Shown: piece by piece, positions 45,634-55,209 of the stretch
How the letters are laid out: each line of letters opens with the position of its first letter
Position numbering within the stretch: the stretch's first letter is position 1
DNA from: Leuctra nigra
Taxonomy: Eukaryota; Arthropoda; Insecta; Plecoptera; Leuctridae
Assembly (NCBI GenBank): GCA_934045905.1
Contig: OW203769.1
Span: 20,429,705-20,493,704, forward strand
Direction of reading: 5' to 3'
Length of the DNA: 64,000 bases
Notes under the pieces: model-generated
What the model saw: the letters and a program-made list of their open reading frames with translations, nothing else
Told to the model about the DNA's origin: nothing
Database searches by the model: none
Position numbers and translations under genes: made by a program

Positions 45634-48236
45634 GCAATCGACAAATCGGTCGATTTCGCCGTCCTGCTGAGGCAGCACTCGATCGCGATCATGCTCGAGC
45701 ACTCGACCGACATCGCCGTGGTTCTCGCCAGCGAATGTTGCGAGCACTCGATCGCGATCATGCTCGAGCACTCGACCGACATCGGCGTGGTTCTCGCCAG
45801 CGAATGTTGCGAGCACTCGATCGCGATCATGCGCGAGCACACGATCGCGATCATGCGCGAGCACTCGACCGACATCGCCGTGGTTCTCGCCAGCGAATGT
45901 TGCGAGCACTCGATCGAGATCATGCTCGAGCACTCGACCGACATCGGCGTGGTTCTCGCCAGCGAATGTTGCGAGCACTCGATCGCGATCATGCGCGAGC
46001 ACTCGACCGACATCGCCGTGGTTCTCGCCAGCGAATGTTGCGAGCACTCGATCGCGATCATGCGCGAGCACTCGACCGACATCGCCGTGGTTCTCGCCAG
46101 CGAATGTTGCGAGCACTCGATCGCGATCATGCGCGAGCACACGATCGCGATCATGCGCGAGCACTCGACCGACATCGCCGTGGTTCTCGCCAGCGAATGT
46201 TGCGAGCACTCGATCGCGATCATGCGCGAGCACTCGACCGACATCGCCGTGGTTCTCGCCAGCGAATGTTGCGAGCACACGATCGCGATCATGCTCGAGC
46301 ACTCGACCGACATCGCCGTGGTTCTCGCCAGCGAATGTTGCGAGCACTCGATCGAGATCATGCGCGAGCACTCGACCGACATCGCCGTGGTTCTCGCCAG
46401 CGAATGTTGCGAGCACTCGATCGAGATCATGCTCGAGCACACGATCGCGATCATGCTCGAGCACTCGACCGACATCGGCGTGGTTCTCGCCAGCGAATGT
46501 TGCGAGCACTCGATCGAGATCATGCTCGAGCACACGATCGCGATCATGCTCGAGCACTCGACCGACATCGGCGTGGTTCTCGCCAGCGAATGTTGCGAGC
46601 ACTCGATCGAGATCATGCGCGAGCACTCGACCGACATCGCCGTGGTTCTCGCCAGCGAATGTTGCGAGCACTCGATCGAGATCATGCTCGAGCACACGAT
46701 CGCGATCATGCTCGAGCACTCGACCGACATCGGCGTGGTTCTCGCCAGCGAATGTTGCGAGCACTCGATCGAGATCATGCTCGAGCACACGATCGCGATC
46801 ATGCTCGAGCACTCGACCGACATCGGCGTGGTTCTCGCCAGCGAATGTTGCGAGCACTCGATCGAGATCATGCTCGAGCACACGATCGCGATCATGCTCG
46901 AGCACTCGACCGACATCGGCGTGGTTCTCGCCAGCGAATGTTGCGAGCACTCGATCGCGATCATGCGCGAGCACTCGACCGACATCGCCGTGGTTCTCGC
47001 CAGCGAATGTTGCGAGCACACGATCGAGATCATGCTCGAGCACTCGACCGACATCGCCGTGGTTCTCGCCAGCGATGTTGCGAGCACACGATCGCGATCA
47101 TGCTCGAGCACTCGACCGACATCGCCGTGGTTCTCGCCAGCGAATGTTGCGAGCACACGATCGCGATCATGCTCGAGCACTCGACCGACATCGCCGTGGT
47201 TCTCGCCAGCGAATGTTGCGAGCACTCGATCGCGATCATGCGCGAGCACTCGACCGACATCGCCGTGGTTCTCGCCAGCGAATGTTGCGAGCACTCGATC
47301 GCGATCATGCTCGAGCACTCGACCGACATCGCCGTGGTTCTCGCCAGCGAATGTTGCGAGCACTCGATCGAGATCATGCTCGAGCACACGATCGCGATCA
47401 TGCTCGAGCACTCGACCGACATCGGCGTGGTTCTCGCCAGCGAATGTTGCGAGCACTCGATCGAGATCATGCTCGAGCACACGATCGCGATCATGCGCGA
47501 GCACTCGACCGACATCGCCGTGGTTCTCGCCAGCGAATGTTGCGAGCACTCGATCGAGATCATGCTCGAGCACACGATCGCGATCATGCTCGAGCACTCG
47601 ACCGACATCGGCGTGGTTCTCGCCAGCGAATGTTGCGAGCACTCGATCGAGATCATGCTCGAGCACTCGATCGCGATCATGCGCGAGCACTCGACCGACA
47701 TCGCCGTGGTTCTCGCCAGCGAATGTTGCGAGCACTCGATCGCGATCATGCTCGAGCACTCGACCGACATCGCCGTGGTTCTCGCCAGCGAATGTTGCGA
47801 GCACTCGATCGAGATCATGCTCGAGCACTCGACCGACATCGCCGTGGTTCTCGCCAGCGAATGTTGCGAGCACTCGATCGCGATCATGCGCGAGCACTCG
47901 ACCGACATCGCCGTGGTTCTCGCCAGCGAATGTTGCGAGCACTCGATCGAGATCATGCTCGAGCACTCGACCGACATCGCCGTGGTTCTCGCCAGCGAAT
48001 GTTGCGAGCACTCGATCGCGATCATGCTCGAGCACTCGACCGACATCGCCGTGGTTCTCGCCAGCGAATGTTGCGAGCACTCGATCGCGATCATGCGCGA
48101 GCACTCGATCGAGATCATGCTCGAGCACTCGACCGACATCGCCGTGGTTCTCGCCAGCGAATGTTGCGAGCAGAGGATCGACATGGCCGCGCTTCTCGAC
48201 GAGGTCCGCGATCAGGAAGCCGAGCGGGTGAGATAA
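45634..48236 (+). CDS. Possible repeat protein encoded across the 69/93-bp minisatellite (broken by one base)
   Basis: After a TGA at 45631, a plus frame opens (AIDKSVDFAVLLRQHSIAIM) and enters the array as LEHSTDIAVVLASECCEHS units. It leaves the array as EQRIDMAALLDEVRDQEAER and stops at TAA 48234-48236. The non-repeat flanks (VDFAVLL, IDMAALL) resemble the repeat's TDIAVVL in the same frame, which favours this reading. Against it: a one-base deletion near 47075 shifts the frame, internal unit variants are all amino-acid changing in this frame, and other frames are open too. A weak acceptor (ATTGCTTGAG) and a donor-like CGGGTGAGA border it. I do not recognise a family. It may be non-coding. 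Confidence 0.25.
45675..48171. repeat. Large GC-rich minisatellite, 69-bp and 93-bp units, about 32 copies
   Basis: The unit is ACTCGATCGCGATCATGCTC, GAGCACTCGACCGACATCGC, CGTGGTTCTCGCCAGCGAAT and GTTGCGAGC. Longer units carry an extra 24 bp (ACACGATCGCGATCATGCTC plus GAGC), making 93 bp. Both lengths are multiples of three. Units differ mainly at four positions: CTC/CGC, GCG/GAG, GCC/GGC and TCG/ACG. Palindromes GATCGCGATC and CTCGAG recur in every unit. The block is far richer in CpG than its surroundings. The many 380-900-codon frames reported on both strands are consequences of this structure. Confidence 0.97.
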
Positions 48237-49321
48237 GACGCGTCGACGGTTGTGATCGCCCCCATTAGCAGCCGATGAGTGATGACCGGGGAGGCGAGGT
48301 CAGCGACGACGCCCGAATACTGACCTCGGCGGTCAAGACACCCGCGCACGCGATCAACCAGTCCCATACGATCTGTTCATCAGGCAAGGGAACCTCTTGG
48401 CCTCCATTGCTCCAGGATAACACATCGGTTCAAGTTGGCAGAGGTCATTTTCAGGTCCGATAAACCGCAATGCTCCAGCTTCGTGCCTTATTACAGAAAC
48501 TTTTGAAATACAAAAGTGTTCAAATTAAATAAATACCTTATATATAAAGCCTTTATGTGGGTTCTACTCCAATTCTTTAGTACTTTCACAGTCCACAATG
48601 TGAGTTTTGCTTTTACATTACAGTCTCTTAAAACGCAATTCTTTTTAATAATATCTAAGCTTCGCGAAGTGAAATATCATGCTTTTCGTATCTGCGATTC
48701 CGTTTTGACAAAATGCTCTTATAAAAACCGCAAAGGAAAAAAAGTCGACGCTTGGTCCTCGAAGAAAAGAATGATTACAGCACTAACTGCTGCAGTCGAG
48801 TCTCGAACCCAGGGACCTTCATCACCATCGCCCGTCATTCCCCCGCCACGCCTCCTGTACGACGCGGTCCTAACGACGCCGTCGGCAGCGAGACACGACG
48901 CTTGTCGCCGCCGCCACGCCTCCATCGCCGTCTTACATCGCCGCTAACGACGCCGTCCGTGGGGTCAACGACGTCGTCTGCGGTGCGACCAATGAGAGGC
49001 AGCCGATCTTTTATACTTTTCAACAAGAGCGGAAATTTGCAATCTGAAATATAATCGACGCTTTGCTTTTTGCCCCGCGTTAGCTCATAAAGATAGACAC
49101 TCATTTTATGTCCAATCTAAGTTTGAATATCGCGAGAAAAAAACACACATTTCCCGCCGTTTGGATGATAAAACTTCAATACAAGTATAACAGAGCAAGT
49201 TGGCTCTCCTCAGTCCTTTCTGACTGAGGAACTTACGCGGGTTCCCTGATTCGAGAGGCAAATGTTGGGAAGGTTCCCGACTAACGGACTGCCTCATTCC
49301 CACCGTCCATCCTGGCCTTCA
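48237..49321. other. GC-rich flank of the minisatellite, SINE-like motifs
   Basis: CpG-rich patches at 48250-48360 and 48830-49000 include small local duplications (CGCCGCCACGCCTCC; AACGACGCCGTC). A tRNA T-arm-like CGAGTCTCGAACCC lies at 48797-48810. Overlapping frames of 89-143 codons around 48516-49104 have no recognisable domain. Confidence 0.45.
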
Positions 49322-49690
49322 GAGGGCTGAGTAGTGAGCGTGGCATTGAAGAGTTTTTTAATCGATTTTGATCAATATCTTTTGCCAATGTAATTGTTAA
49401 CAAAATAGGGCTTTGTACGAGACGATTATTCAGAACAGTTCAATGAAAATAATTTCATAGTTTGGAATAAGTTATTAGTTTTATTTTGTCCAACAGATGT
49501 TTAGTTCCATAATTTTACTAATTTTCGGGCACTAAACATCTGTAGGACAAAGTACATCTAATAAACCATTCCAAGCTATGGAATTATTTTCATTGAACTG
49601 TTCTGAATACTCGTACAAAGCCTTATTTTAAAGATATTGATAAAAATCGATTAAGAAACTCTTCAAGGTCAAACTCACTACACAGCCGTC
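49322..49690. mobile_element. Foldback MITE family A, copy 3, TTCA target duplication
   Basis: The ends GAGGGCTGAGTAGTGAGCGT and CACTACACAGCCGTC are flanked by TTCA (49318-49321, 49691-49694). The arms share GAGTTTTTTAATCGATTTTG and TGTAATTGTTAACAAAATAG with the other copies; the right arm has a small deletion. Confidence 0.85.
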
Positions 49691-50084
49691 TTCATCATCA
49701 CTATCAGTCGAGATTGCAGAATATTGAGACGTCAACACTTATCATACTTTCATGTCATATTTCCAATGCATATCTACTTCTTCCCCGCGCCAGATGCTCG
49801 TCGCAAGAAGTCTCAATGTACTCGAGCAGTCAGTGCCCTCCGCGTTAAGACCAACAATGCATGACGTCTGATGTTCCCAGCCTTTACATGCTGATGCCAT
49901 GAACTCCTTCACAACACATGCGCAGTACATGACGGAATGTAGAAGAAAACATACCTATAACAATGGATTTGACTTCAGAATTACATGCCAAATTGTTCAT
50001 TGTGCTCAAAATGTGTGGGCATTCTTTAAAATCAAGCGATTTTTTTAAATTTCTTTTCACGCTATTAAATTTTAAAAAATCAGA

Positions 50085-50250
50085 TAGTATGACCCATAAC
50101 AGCCTAATAGACTAAATAATGCCGCAAACTGCAGTACTGTAAGACACTTGGTACGACCTCAAAGTGTTAAATAGTGTACTCCAGTGTGCGGCATTATTTA
50201 GTCTATTAGACTGTAATGGGTCGTTACCATCAGATTTTTAAAATTTTGTC
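50085..50250. mobile_element. Palindromic element family C, copy 2
   Basis: ACTAAATAATGCCGCAAACT on the left is inverted as AGTGTGCGGCATTATTTAGT on the right. Outer words CAGATAGTATGACCCATAAC and ATGGGTCGTTACCATC match copy 1 at 21.5 kb. The internal loop is shorter and diverged. Confidence 0.7.
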
Positions 50251-50759
50251 AGCGTGTAAAGAATTAAAAAAAAATCTTTTTGATGAAACGAGCTTTTCCC
50301 GTTCGCTTACGCAGGCCTCTCAAGCAAAATGTTTACAAACGTTTCCAAATTCATATCCGAACAACTGTGTCAATCCTTAGTGGTGTAGTCACGGAAATGT
50401 GTGTTTGTAGATAATTGATCATCACGCCAAAGTGACATCCTGGAACGACCTTCTCGTCGCGATCCTGGATCCTCGACAACGCAGCGACGTAAACGCGGCG
50501 CATCCTTGACCGAGTCGTGACGTCACCGCGTGATGCGTGGGCGCAGGTCATTGACCTTCACCTCAGACTGCAGGCGCACGGTGCATTGTTCAACACACCG
50601 CGCGGCGGGCAGCTAATTAGTGTTCGCAGTTGCGTCGCGTACTGCTCTGCAATTAGGCCAATGGCGACGGACGACTGATGATCGGGAGCTTATGTAAGGA
50701 CGGTGGGATGGAGCGGTCGTGGCCTATTAGCAGGGACCACACCATCATTTGGCGCTCAA

Positions 50760-50830
50760 CTGAGGTAAGCCAGGTAAAACATCGGGAACGACGGCCCCGG
50801 GATTTGAACCCGGGACCTCCAGTGCACAGG
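50760..50830 (-). repeat. tRNA-related SINE fragment
   Basis: GGTCCCGGGTTCAAATCCCG on the minus strand is a tRNA T-arm with a consensus B box. Nearby words (TTGGCGCTCAACTGAGGTAA) fit the SINE-like pieces near 21840, 29710 and 49200. The adjacent foldback copy 4 truncates it. Confidence 0.55.
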
Positions 50831-51162
50831 TTGACCTTGAAGAGTTTTTAATTGATTTTTATTTATATCTTTTACCAATGTAATTGTTAATAAAATAACT
50901 TTGTACGGGTCTTCACAAATGTTTAATGAAAATAATTTCAAATCTTGGAATGGTGTATTAGTTTTATTTTTACCTACAGACGTTTAGTGCCCGAAAATTA
51001 GTAAAAATATGTCACTAAACGTCTGTAGGACAAAATAAAACTAATAACCCATTTCAAACTATGAAATTATTTTCATTGAATAGCTCTGAATACTCGTACA
51101 AAGCCTTGTTTTATTAACTATACATTGGTAAAAGATATTGATACAAATCGATAAAAAATTCT
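50831..51162. mobile_element. Foldback MITE family A, copy 4, ends lost
   Basis: TTGACCTTGAAGAGTTTTTA and TTTTACCAATGTAATTGTTA, with inverses at 51110-51160, identify the family. The GACGGCTG-type termini and target duplication are missing on both sides. Confidence 0.75.
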
Positions 51163-54100
51163 GAACATGTGGAATATTGTTGTCTTTTTTTTAGAAAGCG
51201 TTGAAATAGAAATCAATGAGAATCCCACACTAAACAATTACGTAACACAAGACAACACCATATGTAGTGACCCGTAAACACAGCCGCGGACGTAAACGGC
51301 ATGAACGATCATCCCCTGGCGCTTGCGCAAGAGCGCTGCGCACATACAAGGCGCGCGCTTTCTTCACGCATGCGCCGGTGACACACATGACGCACAAGGC
51401 GCGCGGGAAAGATCTCTCCGAGCCTGCGCACAACACACTTGACAATGTCTTCGGGGGACCATGCAAAACGCAGGTCGCTCGCTTCACGGCAAAGAAGTTA
51501 CGACATTCAATTAAGGTAACATAAAAAAGAACATCATTTTCCTCGCTACTATGTAATATCATGCGAAACTTCGTACTAGACTTCGTTCTAATACCCGCGG
51601 GGCCAATCGGTTTTCATCTTTGCCAGACTTTCCATTTTTATATTTCCCAAAAGAAGCTTATATTTATGATAGCGGGCGATTTCGGAAGGTCACATCGGGG
51701 ACGTGCAAGATTGTTTTCATCGTTCATTAGCAGCGGCATGACGTCATGCGGAAGACGCGCCGATTAGATGCACAAAGTGCAGTCAACGATGCACTTGCAC
51801 TTGTCATTAGCGATGCACCGCCTCTGACGATGTCGTCAACATGTTGTTCAGCCAAATGAGACGTACTTCAGAGAAGAGCACTCGAAACACCACTCGTGAG
51901 AAAACATCGAACACGCTACGTTGTTACACAGTAGGTAGTAATGGATGTGGCTTTATTGTGCATATTTACGTGAAATATTGTTATTACAATAATGAGGAAC
52001 GTACTAAAGTAGCTATTTAAGGTAGTTGCAACAATCGGGTTGCTATAGGTAACAGACCTCAATCTTGATTATTTTGCTGTGGCAATTTTCAAAAGTCCAA
52101 TCGTATTTCAAATTTAGTTAAGAAAAAAGATATTTAAAAGAAAAACAGAAATGGTATTAAATAAAATAAGGATATAACATCAAGAAAGGTAATGATTAGG
52201 TACTAATTATTACTTATGTACTGAAATCATCTGTCCCCCAGTTGATTTTCCACATTTTCCATATTAAAATGCAATTGTAAAAATATCAACCTAACCCTTC
52301 CTATCCCCCCGCCATGAATAACAAAGCCATGAACGTCTGTTGAACCGGGGGACGAGGTATGATGGTAAGTAGAGGTTGTTGCGAGTACTGATGTAACAGC
52401 TTGGCTGGCATGCGGAAGGCCGTGTATAGATGCTGCACGATGTCCAATACCGTTACCGTCGGATACCTCACGTCTGGGATAATAGTCTCTCGCGATGAGA
52501 GTCGTGGGTGCGAGAACCTTCACCTTGCCTCGCACTGCTCTGCAACGCGGCTCGTGGTGAGGCAGGAGGCGGTCGTGGCCTGTGCAACCTTCCCAGCACT
52601 TGTCCTCAGTCACCTCAGTCAGGCCAACTTGCTACATGACGGCGTAAAAGCAGAGGGCGAGAAAAATCTCCGAAAGTTTCTTGTTTTCGAAACTTTTTAT
52701 CCCACCCCAAACGGGAATTTTCGTCAATATGCTTTTGAACAAACAAAATAAGTTTTTCAGGAGTTCCACAACAGAAATACTGTTTCGAAGTCCTTACATG
52801 TTACGCGGTCGCGTCGTTTGGACTGCCCCAATGCACGAAGATACGAAGACAGGGACTGTTAAAAATATCAAGATTTACAAGACAAATCATGATAGATTCC
52901 GCATGGCCCACATTGAGCGATGTTTCTGCTCTGTCTTAGCTCTGTCCTAAACCCGCCCACGCACTATAGACAATGCTCTGGGCGTCGACAGAAACCTCGC
53001 ACAAATGTTACAAGAAACATACGAAACTCGATCCAAATACATCGTCAGAGACTGAAAAGTGAAAACACGTAACGAGGCCTAATACTCCAGTTGGCACTGT
53101 GCCAAGAGTGTTTGTGCGGCATAATTGTCATCCATATGCAATGGAGGCGCCTGAATACCGCAGCGCCATATTAGCACGGCACACTTGGTCTCTAGAAGGC
53201 GCTGGCCGAGTTGTTATAGATACCACCCACGGCCTTCTATGTCGCCCGCACACTGTTATTCAACAGAGCCTGTTTCCATGGCAACAACACTAATAATCTT
53301 GTATTATCACCAACAAAGAAATCTTGCGTCGGTGAAAGAAAACTAATACCACGAAACAACAACTTCTTGTTTCTTTCCCTTGCGAACCACAAACAATTGC
53401 GAGCTTCCTAATTGGCGGACATCTTGATGGTTTTTCGTCAGAAGTTGAGATAATTGGCCGAAGGTTCAAGGTGATGGCGAGGAGTCCAGTGCCCTCGCAA
53501 CACTGTACTGTTTGTTGATGAGCCCGATCAAGGTGATGTAAATTCACGTCACAGCTGGCCCGATGCTTACGTTTGACATACTTTTGCCGTGAAGATTATT
53601 TATGAATGAAAGTGTTATTTTATTACAAACAGTGATGGTATTGATGGACATTATGCGCGCATGAAAGATGGTATGCCAGCGGTGATCATCATTCTCCTTA
53701 TCGACGTCATAAGTATACGCAGTAAATCAAACAGGTTCGAACTTTGTCAGGGAAGAAGAAAGTGCAGGTCATGTGTAAAGTTGTTACAAATTATTGAGAC
53801 ATTCGAACAAATCTGTGCCAATTTCGAAACCGTGCTTTATGATCACTTGGAGTTTATCGTGAGAAGTTAGTAAGTACTCGATGTTTGTATACAAACGAAC
53901 TAATCAGCTGATCAGCTGAAACGAACTGGCACTTGCGCGCCATGCGGTAGCCCCCGGGTCGCATCCCGTTCCGAAATTACTCTTCCAATTCGCATTGGAA
54001 CATTTTCAACTCTCGCCGGAGGTTATTGCTAATGTCCCGTTTTCCCATAGGTAATGTCTAGTAGTTAAAACACCCGTTACAATTTCACGCGGACTTCGAT

Positions 54101-54647
54101 TCAGCACATTGAAGGCCGCTAATGTGCGAGCTTATCTCCAGAACGGCTCATGAAAATGTTAGAGAATATTCTTTGCAGCGAAACCTGTACTTTTAATGCC
54201 GCCGGAGGATCCAGCCTCTTTAAAAACATCCCCGCTCGTAATAAAAAGAGGCTCACGTATTCTATTTGCCTCGGATTTGGTCTCGCAGACACCCCCCCCC
54301 CCCACCCCCCACCACGCGGGGGCGGCTAACCTTGCGCGAGTGACGTCATGCGTGCGGCCATTCAAGCGGGCGACGTACATTTTAAGTTTCCATGGGGGTA
54401 CCATGATTAATTACGCGTCGGAAAAAAATATATTTGAATATTAAAATACGACAGAATTTCTAAAAAATACATCTATTTTGATATGCCTAGGACATATGAT
54501 GCAGGTAGTAAAAAATGCAACCCCCTTAATTTTCAGACCGCGGATGTAAACTCATGCACCCGACAGGGTTCTCCTGTTTTCGATGACGCTGATATTTCAA
54601 GATACTTCCCCATATTCCGATTCACTGGACGAATTCTGCTCACTCAC
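51163..54647. other. Intronic or intergenic stretch, no gene recognised
   Basis: GC-richer patches occur near 51270-51440, 52430-52620 and 53940-54010, and there is a C run at 54292-54310. The frames at 52227-52950 and 53661-53870 are isolated and carry no motif I recognise. Confidence 0.5.
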
Positions 54648-54697
54648 CCGCCGCGCATGCGCTCATAGTACCACGTGACCACGCCATGTGACTTACC
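54648..54697 (-). promoter_or_regulatory. Candidate recursive splice site (ratchet point) 2 with 49-nt downstream block
   Basis: On the minus strand, TTCTCTCTCTTGTTGCAG is followed directly by GTAAGT, then after exactly 49 nt comes GTGAGTGAGCA. The block includes GGTCACGTGGTAC and GCGCATGCGCGGCGG, identical to site 1, while ten or so bases between them differ. The open frame reads SHGVVTWYYERMRG. The pyrimidine tract (AACAAGAGAGAGAAC on the plus strand) is also shared with site 1. Strong splice signals make chance unlikely. Retention of 49 nt would shift frame. Confidence 0.6.
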
Positions 54698-55053
54698 TGC
54701 AACAAGAGAGAGAACATATGATTAGACAAGTCGTTCCGTTTCACTCATCGGCGACATCGATGCAATTGACATGACAGTCCCCTTCCAAACGAGACATGGA
54801 GCGCGCCCTGACGGCGGAAAAGTCATCAAAAAAAGTGTAAAAAGAGACCCAAGCGTGATTGAAATGTGGAGAGCGGAACCCATTTCGTACGTGGCTATAA
54901 ATGAAACCGAAAAAAAAGGTAGAAAAAAAGTAATCAAGAAAAAGAGAGCGTAGTAAAAGAGATAAGAGAGAAAGAGATCAAAGAAAAACCGTACGCACGT
55001 TGAATTACTTCAATTCACACATCAGGGAAAACTTTCATCATATAAATTTGGTA

Positions 55054-55209
55054 CGAAAAATATTTTCTATTTGAAATACAATTTAGTGAGAGGTAAATTA
55101 TTTAAAAATATTAAAAAGAAGAAAAAGTAGAAAAACTACTCTCTACTCTTCTACTTTTTTTAGTAGAAAAATATTTTCTATTTGAAATACAATTTAGTGA
55201 AAGGTAAAT
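55054..55209. repeat. Direct repeat of about 45 bp flanking an inverted block
   Basis: GAAAAATATTTTCTATTTGA followed by AATACAATTTAGTGA and AGGTAAATT occurs at 55054 and again at 55165. Between them AAGTAGAAAAACTACTCTCT and ACTCTTCTACTTTTT form an imperfect hairpin. Confidence 0.8.

Noticed and set aside
45501..48128. Minus-strand frames of 875, 509 and 384 codons and alternative plus frames of 846-899 codons
   Set aside because: All are readings of one minisatellite whose unit length is a multiple of three; only one plus frame has any flanking support and is listed at low confidence.
45675..48171. CRISPR-like array
   Set aside because: Units are contiguous without unique spacers and the genome is eukaryotic.
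35281..51370. Further GCGCATGCGC-like palindromes at about 35285, 35861, 38511 and 51366 as more copies of the 49-nt block
   Set aside because: They lack the pyrimidine tract plus AG-GTAAGT junction and the second donor; only the palindrome is shared. The one at 38511 also has CACGTG nearby but in different spacing.
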